Assembly: GCA_036583965.1 (NCBI GenBank)
Contig: JAZBQD010000013.1
Span: forward strand, 3,078,144-3,142,143
Source of the DNA: Prunella strophiata
Taxonomy: Eukaryota > Chordata > Aves > Passeriformes > Prunellidae
Direction of reading: 5' to 3'
Length of the DNA: 64,000 bases
The notes under the pieces were generated by a model that was given only the letters and a program-made list of their open reading frames with translations, had not been told where the DNA came from and did not search any database. Below, piece by piece: positions 13,300 through 25,880 of this stretch; position 1 is the first letter of the stretch; each line of letters opens with the position of its first letter. The position numbers were made by a program, and so were the translations under genes.

Positions 13300-13305
13300 T
13301 TTATT
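13300..13305 (-). terminator. DRG1: AATAAA overlapping the DRG1 stop codon
   Basis: Read on the minus strand, the last codons AAG AAA TAA continue into AG, so AATAAA spans the final lysine codon and the stop. A GT-rich stretch (TGGTTTGTTGCTGTG) follows about 15-30 nt downstream, at roughly 13274-13288. No other canonical signal was seen for the next 1.2 kb, so a 3' UTR of only a few tens of bases is plausible. Confidence 0.55.
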
Positions 13306-16300
13306 TCTTCACAATCTGAATAACATCCTCATCTTCAAGAGTATGGTCTTTACCAACTTTTTGAGGGTTGTGTTTAACAGATGAACCCCAGACCAGTGCA
13401 CTGAAAGAAAAAAAATCAAATTTAAAAGGCTTAGAAGGATGATATGCAAGCAGAACAGCAGCTATTTCTGTCACACAGCTAATACAGAAAGCAATGCTTC
13501 AGAGCTATTTTTATTCTCCTATAAGTACCTGGCTGAGTGGTTGGTGTGAACCAGGGCTAGAAACAGATCAAAACAAAGCCTGAAGTTGTCCTGAGAGCCC
13601 AAGTGCATGGGACAATGGCTTGCAATGCTGTGTCTAGTGCTACTTTTAAATAGCAAAATAAATTTGTCTCCACAGAGGACATTCATGTAGCAAAGAGCAT
13701 AGGAACATCAAATACAGCAACTGAAGTACTAAGTTTGATTATCATAGGCAGATTTATTCAATTTAACATTAAAAAAAAAAAGTCCTGATATTCCCTTCTA
13801 GTTTAGAAGAGGATGAAATAATATATCTGAAGGCAAGTTATTTTCTATTCCGTGTATTCTTTTACAATAATACTTACTATTTAAAGTCTTTTATGAGATT
13901 TTTGTGGATCTTCATGCAAAAATCCTCCACTGTGGTCTTGCAGTAAGGTAGTACAACAGGAGAGGTGTAGTCTGGGAGCTGCCCTTTAGGTTTTGTGTAG
14001 CTGTAACACAGATGGAACCATCAGTCAGTACCAAAACTTTGTTTTTCAAACCCATCATGATATTTCATCAGTGATTTGCACTGTCACCCCCAGTATGTGT
14101 CCCACTACTGCAGTGGTGACAATGGGTACACTGCAAAACGTTTGGTGGGCCTAAGCTGAAAATGCATCTGGGCAGCCAGTGCCTGCAGTGGGTTCTCCCT
14201 TCTAACTGCAAAGGTTTCTCACTTGTGAGCTTTCTGAAGGTGCTTTAAAAAAAGCCAGAGGCAAGAGTGGCTGGAAAATAACACCTTTGGTATTAGGGTT
14301 CCAACTTGCCTTTTTTTTTTTTTCTGTGAAAACCTCAACATATATTAAAAAAAGCACCTGATGAAGTCTATAGCATAGGTATCTACACCACAGATACAAG
14401 GGATTGTGAAATTCCTTTTCACAATACATTCTATATTATTACAAGAAGACAGATATAAATCTAAAAGACAACAATTGCTGTATTATGAGTATTTGAAAAT
14501 TCATTCGTAAGTACATCCAAAAATGCCTAAGTATTATGAGGTAAACCTGGAATAAGTTGTAGTAAAAATATCTGAAATTCTAGATGAAGAACTAAGTTCT
14601 GTCAAGAGAGCTGCATCCATGACAGACTGAAAAGATGATTACATCTTTGTGGTAACATTACACAATATTAGCACAAAGTTTGACTATGGAGTTCCATGTT
14701 TTCAGGAATTTTTTTAAGATGTGCTTTGGTCTTGGTTTCACAAGGTTCTCCTTTAATTCTCCTTAAATTCAGAACAGCACTTGTGGCTATCACACAACAG
14801 CTAAGACAAGCACAATTTCCAGGGTTACAAAGCAAACACCAGTTGGTAGAAAAGCATTGTAAAATATTCCTCATCCATTCCTGAGACCTTTTTCAGTCTC
14901 AGCCATACACTTAACTCCACAGAAAGCAGCACTTTTGACTCACATTCGGACTAGTTTCAAGTAGTCCCAGATTTTTTCCAGCAGATCATCAAAGTTCCAG
15001 CGATGATGAGCAGATATCGGTACACAGTGGGGTACTTTGTAAATGATATCTAGTTCTTCAATGGAAATTTGGTCAATTTTATTTAGGACATAAATGCATG
15101 GGATGTAAACCCTGCAAAGAGAAAGAAATTGTTAGAGCAACCTGACAGCAGCACGCTGCTACCTTCACTGCAAAGAAAAAATGTTTTTAAAAAGTTTATG
15201 TCTATGCTGATGCCACATTGCTGGCTCAGCTTCTGTGGGAAGCAAACCCCAAAGACAATTCTTTTCTCTGTAACACAGACTGCAGGTGTGCCACAGCCAG
15301 GGAGCCAGCAGTACCTGTTTCCTTCCACGACGTCAATCAGGTCGTCGGCAGTGGCGTCGCTGCGCAGAGTGACATCAGCATTGTGGATTTTATACTCTGC
15401 TAGGATGCTCTTCACTGTCTCAGCATCCAGCTCACTCTGAGGACACTGAGCAGAGACAGACACAGTGTTAAGGAATGGCACAGCCAACAGCCAAATCCAG
15501 TACTGCAGTTAACAGTGCTGTCACCTAGCAACCACTGCATACACATTACTAGAAAGAATAGCTGCATTTTAGGTTACTGGACATGACTCTGATTTCACCA
15601 TAGCTGAGGAGAGGAAAAAACAGACCTAAATCCTAACAGCTTCATTTATTTAAATGCCCCACTGAGAGCTGCAATCAGACATTTCAGAAGCAGTGCTTCC
15701 TTTCAGTTCAGGACCAGATGCAATACAAATCCAAGTATCTTGTAGTTCAGAGCCTAGACAACTCCACTTTAGGTACTCAGAGTGCAGAGTTCTGACTTTT
15801 GGTATCTCTGGCTATTTCTGTGCTTTTAAAGATTCAGGTAAATGGACTGCAAGGCCTGAAACTCTGAGCAATCCTGTCAGGAAGAACATTGTAGCCACCA
15901 AGTCAGAGGCAGTTTTTGCACACTCTCCTTTGGATCTCAAAATTGTTATGTGTGGAAAGCAACCAAGGCTCTGTTTTGAGGGCAAGGAGGTGGGCAGGCT
16001 CCAGGGGAGGTGTGGATGGCCTCTAAAGAAAGTGACTGACTGCAGGACAGTACAGCAGTTCAGCTCCTAAAGAAGTCACAGCACTGCATGGTCCCAGACA
16101 TACCATCAACTACAAATGCCTCTTTCTTCAAGCAATTTGTTTTTTAATTTTGGTTAAAGAAAACTTCCAACTTACTGTGGCTGTAAGGTTAATGCCTCCT
16201 TTATCCTTTTTTTTAAAGCCAATATTGGGGGGCTTACTATTCAGACGAATTCCAAATCCCTCCAGTTCATTCTCAATGATTTTCTTGTGGCCAAGGGGTT

Positions 16301-18614
16301 TCAGCACGTCCAGAACAATCAGAATGAGATTACAGGTTCGAGCAACTAAGAATCAGAAAAAGAAAGTCACCTCTCAAAAAGCATGCTCAACAACCTGAGA
16401 CAAAACAACCATAGTATGGCTCAGTGGATTGATGACTCTAGAAAACCCCTGCAGGCCAGCACACTAGTTATTTTTAAATACCAGTGCAGGACTGAGGTTT
16501 ATTGTGCTGGCCAAGCATCAATGATAGACAGATCTTTACATGCTGTAAGAGTGACAGAGGCTGGAAAAAATCTTCCTGTCTCAGACACCAGAGTGAGGAC
16601 AATTAACTGGGTGAAGAAGTGAAAACAGCAGCCTTGTTTAGGATGGGATCACATCTGCCTGCAAAACTGGCAATGTGCTTTCACTGAAGTGTCAATGCAG
16701 AGCACAAACCCATCAAGTGCACAAAGCCAGAACTGAAAACAACAATATGAAAGCAGCTACTGCTTCTCAGCAGACAGCTCAAGTCCAGCAAACAATCCAG
16801 CTTTTTAAAGACATCAGAACAGTGAGTGAACCCTTCATTCTCCTGTACTTGTTAAATGGCTGCTGTCTCCAGCTCCAACATACTCACCTGCAATGACCTG
16901 CCGTCCTCTGCCTTTACCATCTTTGGCCCCTTCAATAATTCCTGGCAGATCAAGCAGCTGTTTGTTCACAGGAGGGAAAGTATCACATGAGAAAAGTATT
17001 CTTCATTAAACCAATCCTACTTTTATCCTTCTAAACCAGCTGACTCTACTGCAAATGTGAACAGAGTATGACAAGACTGTTTCCCATCTGGTTGTTGTAC
17101 ATTTTATTTTCCCATGTGCCCTATTGGTCCAGTGGAACAGATTATCTCATAGGGAATAATTAGAACTACCACAGGAACTTCTTCCCAGAGCAAAGTAAAA
17201 GGCAGGGAAAAATCCATACCTCATGGAAACATTCCAAGGCATTCTCTAGCACTTCTACACATCACTTCTAACCTGCTAATGCATCTGTGCAGCCCATCCT
17301 ACCCTCACAGACAAGATCTCACCTGGATCTTTGCTCCTTTGTACCTAATGACTCCAGGCACAGTAGTCAGTGTAGTGAATTCATAGGCTGCCACTTCAGA
17401 GTACACACCAGCAAGATTACTTAGAAGAGTGGATTTCCCCACTGATGGAAAACCCACAAACCCAATGCGGGCATCACCTGTCTTTGCAACATCAAAACCT
17501 GCAAATAAAGAGTAGAAATATTTGTCTAAGGATTGACATTTTCTATCCTCTAATGTCCTGGACAGCAGACATACTATAATTTTTATTATTGCCTGAGCAA
17601 AAGCCAAGTAAACTCTCCTAGAAGAAGCATGAGGGTGGGAGACAGATTGTTCACAATCTTTATTGCCTTGCACCACTTTGTAACACTCTATGACATGTAC
17701 CTGTCTAATAAAGTTTTGGCTGCAAAGCTCCACAGTGGACTGTGTTTGACTTCAGTGTAAGTGGAACATTCCCTTTAAGCACTACAGCTTAGGAAATTCA
17801 CACCTTTATATATAAAAACAGGTGGCTGCTGCAAAGGTGCTTCTTCTTGTAAAAATCTTAAGATTTCTGCAAAGACTGTATGAGCCAAAATACAAAAGCA
17901 CTTTCATCTACACTGCAGGAAGTGCTCCAGCCCACAGCCCTAGGAAGGGACGCAAATCATGGTTAGAGGTCCTGTAGAGCTGGGACAAGAGGAAGCAAGG
18001 ATGGAACAGATTGCCCAGAGAAGCTGTGGCTGCCCCATCCCTGCAAATGTGCAAGGCCAGGTTAAACAGAGCTCCGAGCAACCTGCCCTAGTGGAAGGTG
18101 TCCCTGCCATGACGGAGAGTAGAACGAAATGTTCTTTAAGGTCCCTTCCAACCCAAACCCTTCTGTGATTCTATGACTATTGACCAGATAACCTGACAGG
18201 ATTTGTGCGGACAAGAGCCCCCCAGTTCGATCGACTTCCGTCACACCTCCCGCACTCGGACAGCTCCCGCACGGACAACGCACCTTCCCCGGGGCCGCCG
18301 CCGCCGCCTCCCTTGGGGGTGATGAGCTCCCGGCGCAGCTTGGCCAGACGGGCCTTCAGCAGCCCCAGGTGGTGGGCGGTGGCCTTGTTCTTCTGCGTCC
18401 GGGCCATCTGCAAGGGTACAGGACCGGGGGCTCACACCGGCAGGGCTCTGCCGCCCTCGGCCCCTGCGCGACGCCTGGAGACAGGGCCCCGCCACCCCTC
18501 CACGGCGCTGCCCAGCGGCCAGTCCCCCTCCCCGGCCCGAGCCCCGCGTCCGTGCCCGTCCCGGTGCGGTACCTCCGCCTCAATCTCCGCGATCTTGGCC
18601 AGGGTGCCGCTCAT
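13301..18614 (-). CDS. DRG1: DRG1, developmentally regulated GTP-binding protein 1, complete
   Basis: Cytoplasmic OBG/HflX-type GTPase that acts on ribosomes with the partner DFRP1/ZC3H15. Exons in transcript order: 18573-18614, 18284-18407, 17323-17498, 16888-16957, 16176-16345, 15315-15445, 14944-15111, 13878-14000, 13301-13400. They total 1104 nt, giving 367 residues, the same length as human DRG1. The start ATG sits in GCCACCATG and begins [14 protein letters not shown]. The G1 loop GFPSVGKST is at residues 71-79, the G3 motif DLPG at 117-120 and the G4 motif NKID at 248-251. The C-terminal TGS domain lies in exons 8-9, and the last residues are EDVIQIVKK. All junctions are GT-AG. The head-to-head side is a CpG island; the 3' side converges on EIF4ENIF1. 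Confidence 0.98.
18000..18178 (+). mobile_element. CR1 LINE 3' end in DRG1 intron 2
   Basis: The stretch shows the familiar avian CR1 3' text: TTGCCCAGAGAAGCTGTGG, then CTAGTGGAAGGTGTCCCTGC, then AGGTCCCTTCCAACCCAAAC, ending in GTGATTCTATGACTAT. It is oriented opposite to DRG1. Only the 3' terminal part is present, as usual for 5'-truncated CR1 copies. The left boundary is uncertain. Confidence 0.9.
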
Positions 18615-18830
18615 GGTGGCGTCGGGCCCGGCCCGCCCGGCCGCCCCTCAGCGCCGCCGCTCCTCGCGCACCGCTCCCGGCCGCGCACGCGCGTGGCGAC
18701 CTCTCGCGAGAGACGGCGGGCGAGAAAGGGCGCGCGGCGCGCGCCGCCGGCTTCGCGCGCTGCCCTGAGGGGAGGCGGCGCAGCGCCCCCTGGGCCGTGT
18801 GCAGAGCGCGCGCCGCCTCACAGAAAGAGC
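18200..18830 (-). promoter_or_regulatory. DRG1: DRG1 CpG-island promoter
   Basis: GC- and CpG-rich DNA covers DRG1 exons 1-2 and about 200 bp upstream of the ATG. It holds no obvious TATA box. The palindrome TCTCGCGAGA at 18702-18711 lies about 90 bp upstream of the ATG and probably sits near the start site, which cannot be fixed from sequence. Confidence 0.8.
18702..18711. promoter_or_regulatory. TCTCGCGAGA palindromic promoter element
   Basis: A perfect 10-bp palindrome in the DRG1 CpG island. This motif is a known element of housekeeping promoters and can drive transcription in both directions. Its role here is inferred from sequence and position. Confidence 0.65.
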
Positions 18831-18849
18831 GGGCAGCGCTGTGAGGGGC

Positions 18850-18884
18850 GAGTGTGGGATTCGTGTGTGTGTGTGTGTGAGGGA

Positions 18885-18951
<67 letters not shown>

Positions 18952-19097
18952 GATTCGTGTGTGTGAGGGATTCGTGTGTGTGAAGGATTCGTGTGTGTGT
19001 GTGAGGGATTCGTGTGTGTGTGTGAGGGATTCGTGTGTGTTTGAAGGATCCATGTGTGTGTGTGTGAGTGAAGGATTCGTGTGTGTTTGAAGGATCC

Positions 19098-19136
<39 letters not shown>

Positions 19137-19154
19137 CTCTGTGTTTGTGAGGGA

Positions 19155-19199
<45 letters not shown>

Positions 19200-19223
19200 G
19201 ATTCGTGTGTGTTTGAAGGATCC

Positions 19224-19259
<36 letters not shown>

Positions 19260-19570
19260 CCTCTGTGTTTGTGAGGGATGCGTGTGTGTGTGTGTGTGTG
19301 AGAGACCTGTGTGTGTGAGAGACCTGTGTGTGTTTGAGGGATCCGTGTGCCTGTGACATCCGTGTGTGTGAGGGCTCTGTGTGTGAGAGATCCGTGTGTG
19401 AGAGAAAGATCGTGTGCCTGTGAGATTCCTGTGTGTGAGAGAGATTCAGGTGTCTCTGGGATCTGTATCTGTGAGATCCGTGTATGTGTGAGAGATCCGT
19501 GTGTGTGTGAGATCCGTGTACATATGATCTGTGTGTGTGAGATCCGTGTGTCTGTGCCCCGTGTCTGTGC
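18850..19570. repeat. Compound TG/GA microsatellite-minisatellite upstream of DRG1
   Basis: About 0.7 kb of TG dinucleotide runs is punctuated by GGATTCG, GGATCCG, GAGATCCG and GA-rich segments. The longest pure TG run is near 18889-18948. Two GA blocks (about 19112-19136 and 19234-19259), each preceded by TTTGAAGGATCCG and followed by CTCTGTGTTTGTGAGGGAT, repeat with a spacing of 126 bp, so there is a higher-order unit. The long His-Thr-rich reading frames on the minus strand are by-products of this repeat. True length may differ from the assembly. Confidence 0.95.
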
Positions 19571-20040
19571 GATGTGTGCGAGGCAGAGCGCGGCTGAGGC
19601 GGCTGCGGGGCTGTGGGAGCCGGCGAGAGCCCTGACGGGGGCCCGGGGACGGTGCTGAGCCTGAGGCGCTTGGCCCTGAGGGGCAGCCGGGCTGCGGCGC
19701 CGAGAGAAGCCGGGTGCTCGGCTGTGAGAGAGGACGGTGCGAGCGGAGCTGTGCGCTGGGGCAGCGGCCCCGCAGGTGTGAGAGGAGCCGGGGGTCTCGC
19801 TGTCCGCGAGGGGAGGTGGCGTGTGCCCTTCCCTGCGGTTAAACCGGACCAGCCTCTCCGCAGTCGTTCCTGCAGCCCGCCCTGCTCCCCTCCAGGTGTG
19901 TATTTGTGCACTCCGTGTTCCGCAGCGCTGCCGGAGCGGGCGGCGCTGCCGCACTGCCCGCGGCGGAGCCTTCCCGAGCTGGTGCTTTGTCACACCGGCA
20001 CTTCATGCCGGAGCTTTCTCACGGCTCCTTTCAGCTGAGC
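19571..20040. promoter_or_regulatory. Second GC-rich, CpG-rich block beyond the minisatellite
   Basis: Dense CpG and GC content continues on the far side of the repeat for about 470 bp and then drops sharply to AT-rich DNA. It may be the outer half of the DRG1 island split by the repeat, or a separate promoter firing on the plus strand. Plus-strand GT donors with good context (for example CCGCAG|GTGTGAG near 19774) are present. No coding gene was recognised. Confidence 0.5.
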
Positions 20041-22529
20041 CCTGACCGTAACCACTTTGCCCCAGGGACATCTGTAACTCTGCACTGAATGCAGGCTAAT
20101 TAAATAGAGAAAGGACTTTTTTTAAAGGCCCCTTCAAACTTTAAAATGCCAAGTATTTCCAACGTTAGGCTGTTTCACTAAACGCCAAACAACTGGATTT
20201 AAAATTAAAAGCATTTTTATTATAAGGAAATACAATTTAATCATTGTTCAGGACTTTGGTTTCCAAGTTTGTTTCCATGTCCTATTTTGTCTAAATTCGA
20301 ATATTTATAGAAACCTTTTTGTCCATGTTCAGTATCCTTTCCAGGAAGGCTCTTCTATCTCAACTTATTGCAAAGTCTGTTTCTATAGGGTGTATCTAAA
20401 TGTAAAATTTAACTTTAGAAAAAAACCAAAAAGCCAAAAATACACTCTCCTGGGCCCATAGTGTGAGCACTTACAGACACACCTGCCACATCTTCAGCCA
20501 GAATTCTGAGTATGCTACAACTGACAAAATTGAACTAACCTTACAACAGTTTTGGTGATAGAGAATTTCTATGGAATCATTAAATCTTACAGTGAAAAGG
20601 GAAAAAATTAGTGCTAGTGCAATGGGGACCACACTGCTATTTGTGGGCTCTGCCTCTGCATTTCCCTTTTTGTCTCATTTTAATCAAAAAAAGCAGCCTT
20701 TATTGTCATAACCTCTTTATAGTAGGAACTGTCATTAATATAAGCTTATACAGAGCTTACTAAAATAGAATCTCAAATAAAATGGAATTGCTATTCCTGG
20801 TAATGTTAGTTCAGCTAAGCTAGGGCAAATATAAATGCACCTACCCTCTGTATATTTGTTCATGGTTTTCTAATTATTCCTTGTGGACAATATCCTTTTC
20901 CAACATGGGACAGAGATTTGACCCTGGTATAAATTTTTTCCTATTGACTTCAGATGGAGTTGAACTTGTCTATGCCTCAAGTGAATTCAGCCATACAATC
21001 AGTCCACATTTGTGGCTCTTTTTAGTAAAAGGAAAAACATTGAGAAAAATACAGATTCTGAATGCTCAATCAGGATTTAAGACCTCCCCTCTTTTGTACA
21101 GTAGATCATGGTTAACTTCAGAACTTATTACTAGTTGTTCTTACAAACTCACTCCAAATCTCATAAACTGAGTCTAACTTAAAATTATTTTTCAAAGTAG
21201 TGGCTGAATGAACAAAGATGTCAATAAAGTACATGGTGTGAAAATTTAGTAACTGGCTGGTTTTTGTGTTCCTGGGTTATGTTTCCATAGTGTTCTTAAC
21301 ATTCAGCTGCTCAGTAAGCTCTTAAATTCTTTTTTTCTCAGAAAGTTACTCAAGCAAAGGGTATAAGGAATTTAGGCACCTAAAAACTTCTTTCAGTGTT
21401 GAGTATTGTCCTTAATTACCTGAAGGGAGAAAGAATTTAATTAATAAAGAGAATTAGTTTAATTTTTGGTAGCCAAATTAACACTTTCTAATAGGTTAGG
21501 ATATTTAAAGTAGTTTATAAGAGCAACATCTTTTAAGCTTCAGAAAGGCTTTTTCAACAGAGATTGTTTCCAGGTTGTGAACAGAGTAATGTTACTTTTA
21601 TTTATTGTGAGTACTGCTGTGAATTTTTTAATATAAAGGTGTTTTATGTGATATGGTGCTTAGAGAACAGGGTGGTTCTGACCATAGGAAATAAGGTGCA
21701 ACAGCTGGAAAAATAACTGAAGGGTGGGTGACTGGGAATGGATAAATTATGTCCCCTGAGGACTGCAGTCAAAACTAGAAAATAGAGTGCAAATGATAAA
21801 ACCTTATTAAAGGAAAAAAAAATCAGTCAGAGAAGGGAAAATCAAGGAAAATATTAATAGAAAATTGGATATAATGTCAGAAGAGATAAAAGCCCCCAGT
21901 AGAACCGGAGAGCAAATGAAAGGAGATGCAAGAGACTGAGATCTGCTCAAAAGGTTAATTGGGCTTTACAGTGGGCACTGATGGAAGATGGAGTATGTGA
22001 ATTGTCATCTTTTTTATCAAAACGTTTATGTGTGTTTTTTTAAATTGCAATCATTCCATTTAGGGAATGTAGATGAAGTGCAGCAGAGGGAATACTTCCA
22101 CAGGCTGTAACTTGCACAACAGTCAGTCTCTCCTGGGACCAATTGCCTATAATGTCAGCTGACACAGAATGAAGGTTCAGATCTGGGGTAAAACTCACAA
22201 GTGATCACACAGTCATAGGAATGACTAACTGATAAACTGGGAGTATATCCCCTCATAATATTCTCTTATAATGTTCTTAGTAAGATAAGGAAAGCAATAT
22301 ACTAAAAGGTATTCAGGCAGGTGGACAAAGGCTGCATCTGACATAAAGGCTGCCTCATCAAACACTTAAGGAACATGACACAGTATGGAATCAATGATTG
22401 GGAAAAACCAGCAAGTGTTTGTTTCACCAAGCTACAGTGACAGGAATGAGACTGAAATGGCACATAGCTCATCAGCAATGATCTGAACGATGGAGGGCTG
22501 TAGAAAAATGGGTTTCAGAAATTCATCTT

Positions 22530-22615
22530 CTACACACTTCAGTCCTGCTGACACTGATCTTGAGCAAATCTTTTCCTTTACTTGTGCCTCAGTTTTATTT
22601 TTGCACCAAAGGAAT
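22530..22615 (+). mobile_element. MIR-like SINE fragment
   Basis: The text resembles the MIR core: a TCCTGCTGACACTGATCTTG segment, then AGCAAATC, then GTGCCTCAGTTT, as in the usual 'clinically familiar' MIR string of GACCTTGGGCAAATCAC and CCTCAGTTT. It is decayed, and the subfamily cannot be assigned. Confidence 0.5.
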
Positions 22616-23663
22616 GTGCAGTTGCCACAGAATGATTGAAACTTTCATGCTTCCATAGCATTGCCCTGCAAGTATGGTAACTGTAGCTCACTTCCATAGG
22701 ACAGCTTAGGAGCTAATGCATTTAGGTTTTATGTCAAACTATCAATTTTAAATAAGCTACTTCATTATGGGCCAAATTCTGAAATTCTTTCTAAAACAAC
22801 TAGTGTTTTAGCTTGAGTAAGAGTTTTATTTACATGAGATAGTGAGATGCAAACAAAGTATATTGAGAAGAGGCTTGCAAGTGTTTTGGATAACCATGTA
22901 AAATTTCTCATTGTACAATACATGGTAAATACTGTGAGTATGAAATTAATTGTGATAACTCATGTATGCTTCATTAAAATCACATAAAGTACTTTGTTAA
23001 AAATAAGCAGTGTGTGCTCACCTAGTCAGGTTTGAGGGTTTTTTCCTCCTCTTTTATATTCTAATAAATAACTCAAATACTTGTGGATATCAAGTTTATT
23101 CACAGTGCACTGAGAAGGTCATTTTAGCTCAAGAGCTACTCTGGTAGTACAGCCCTTGTGGTTTTGGTAATTCACCTCATGCCAGAACCTACAGACTACA
23201 CTGGCAATCAGCTGATGCTGTGTGGGCTTGCTACAGACTGCATTTCTAGATTAGTGGTGGGATTTCTGCAGGATTTCAGAAAGTGGGGAGAAGGTGACAG
23301 GGAGGAAATGAAATCATGATTTCAAGTGAAGCAAGGATCTTGACATTTCATATTCTCAGAAACAATCACTCACCCAGTGAAAAATAATCTGTGTCAAATG
23401 GCAACGGTGATCTGAGTACGTATGATTTTAAGAATTATGGGTATGGGGCTGTAACCAACCTGCCAGAGTTTCCTCATTAAAAAAGGGTAGCTGCAACTTA
23501 AGGCATATAGAGAATTGGTTCATTTTAAGGTGGTTTTTCTATGGGTTTTTGTTCCGTTTTGGTGTTTGGTTTTATTAAAATTTTACAGTTTTGCAAATTT
23601 ACCCTATGAATTGTACTTTGATTTCAGAACTGGCTGCTAATTAACCCTATCATTGTATTTCAG

Positions 23664-23780
23664 GGAAGAACTGCTCATGCTGAAGAGGAGACAAAACTAT
23701 AATGAGCTGTAATGAGTTGACTAAGGGCCAGCTTCATGCCTGTTTGGAGGAAAGATATTTTGAAAATGCTCTATCAAAAG
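23664..23780 (+). other. Candidate exon of an unidentified plus-strand transcript
   Basis: A good acceptor (TTGTATTTCAG) and a strong donor (AAAAG|GTAAG) bound 117 bp. Inside, ATG at 23702 opens a frame that reads MSCNELTKGQLHACLEERYF and stays open to the donor, where it ends in phase 1. An in-frame stop lies upstream at 23681-23683, so this would be a first coding exon. I do not recognise the peptide and found no convincing downstream partner. A non-coding transcript or a chance arrangement is also possible. Confidence 0.3.
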
Positions 23781-25880
23781 GTAAGATTTTTTAAATCTCT
23801 AGTGCTGAATCTTCAATGGAAGCATAATACTGATTGCCTGAGGTGAAGTGACTCTGAGAGTTGATGCAATTCACATCTTAATTAACTCTTGAGCCAATAG
23901 ACAGAAAGTTGTGTCTCTTTTGAATGTTGTAAAATGTAAAGATGTAGCTGTTCCTAGTTGTCTTCTAGGACTAACTTTTTTTTAATGCCAGTTTACTTGT
24001 TATCTAGGTAGGAGTTTTCCTAGGGAAAAGCACAGTAGTTTAGCTGTTAATCTGTAAATACCAAACCTTTGTGCTTGCATTGCATATTTAGGATTGTATT
24101 GTAATGTATGTTTTAGGAGAAAAAGTTGTCTGTCAGGTTTGCTTAGGTAGGCATGAATGCCTAATTCACTGGGAGTCAACGAGATGGAATCCTAGGTTGT
24201 ATTTCCACGTTGCACAGATCCTGCAATCTTGTTTTTAATGAGTCAGGTTGCTTTGGTTCCAGGCAGTCTAGAATAAGTTAAGCTGAGCAGACTGAAGAAA
24301 TGAGGGGAACAAAAGGGAGATTAAGTATCAAAGGTTGGCTTCCAAGACTGTAAAATTAGTGTAACAACTAAAAGTTGTATAGTTTAACATCAGCTCCCCA
24401 CACTTTGTCGTGGGCTGCCATGCAACACACAGAGTACATAACAAGCACATGGGTGCAGTGAGGAGAATTATCAAAAAGAGGAAAACCAAACAGTGCTGTT
24501 TTCTCTTTTTAAAGTAAGTTTTTCTGTGTACTTTCCCGAACTTCATATTCCATCCTATTGCTGTCAGTTTTTGTGAGGGTGCTGGGTATTTGTAAAGAGT
24601 TTTCATCTGCTTCTAGAGGAGAAAGCTGACAAATCACTAAACCCACGTCTGGGTTACAGAGGAAACTGCTGTCTCCACATCTGAGAATCCTTGCTGCTAG
24701 GGTTGGCATTCTCATGGGATGATTCCTAATAATAAACTGAGCAAGCTTTAAAAACTAAATTTAAGTAATAATCAACCTAATAAGTAATGAATGCTGAATT
24801 AATTGCTTGTTATAGCAGTAGCAGTTAATTAAAATATCGGTGAAAGCTCAGAAAAACTGACAGCTACTCACTGAAATTGCAAGTGTGCCACAAACTGCTC
24901 AGTGTTGTGTATTTCTGTGGAACACACACAGAAAGGAAATGGTTCATATGACTGATTAGCTGGCACAAGTGCTATGCACAAATGTCTCTGCTAATATTAT
25001 AATCCCTGTGAAATAGTGACTAACCTTCTAAAGAGTATAATAATGGGACTATTCTGAAAAATTGCAGTAGCCTCAAGACCTACACAGATTCACAAGCTGA
25101 AAGTGTTGAACAAATAGGTATGACTCAACTCTAATTAACATATACCCAAATATGTTTGAACAGATTCAACTGTAACAGTCTTTTGTTACCTCCTATATTT
25201 GCACACCAATTTAAGGTCTGCACTTCTGAGTAAGGCCAGTAGCAATTGATCTGCAGTGAAGCGAGCAATGTACAATGTGGAGTCCCAAATGGTACACACA
25301 TGTTCAGAGAAAAGGAGATTATTAATACTATTGAAATACCAATCAAAGTGCTTCAGCAGGCACCAGGCAGCTGCAAAACATTTAGGGACACCTCAGGAAT
25401 TCCCTTGAGCAGAAGTGAGACAGGAAATAGTGAGAAGCTGAATAAAGTAGCTGAAGAAAATGCCTTTATTTAAAAGAGGGATGGATTCAAAAGAAGTTCA
25501 GCACATTCCAGCACAGAAGATGTCAAAGGAAATAGATTAGGAATCATCTAAAAAGGAGAGGAAATATTGGATACAGAAAACGTAAATTTTAAAATTGAAA
25601 TTTAAAACTTTCTTTCACATTATCTGGAATTTTGTCTTCAAAAAGTAACTTGCTAGTTGTGATGGTAATTGAGCTCTAAGGTAGTAATTCCTGTCTGCTT
25701 ACACAGTTATGTATGGAGAAATGACATTTAGTCAACACATTAAATTTAGGGAACTTCACCTTACAAGTCTGTTCTTAGTAATGAGCCAAATTTTTGCTCA
25801 GTGTGTTTAGTACCTGCTCACTTTCAGAAGAAATTTAGGCAATGTTTTAACAAATGCTAGTTGAGTGATTACTTCAATAG

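Noticed and set aside
15693..16070. 125-codon plus-strand frame inside DRG1
   Set aside because: Lies in a DRG1 intron on the opposite strand with no similarity; chance frame.
18580..19993. Minus-strand frames of 443 and 391 codons, rich in His, Thr and Ser
   Set aside because: They are translations of the TG/GA minisatellite; no family resemblance and overlap with the DRG1 promoter.
20881..21171. 96-codon plus-strand frame in the DRG1-PATZ1 spacer
   Set aside because: Contains text resembling an old interspersed repeat (CCTATTGACTTCAGATGGAG) rather than a coding exon.
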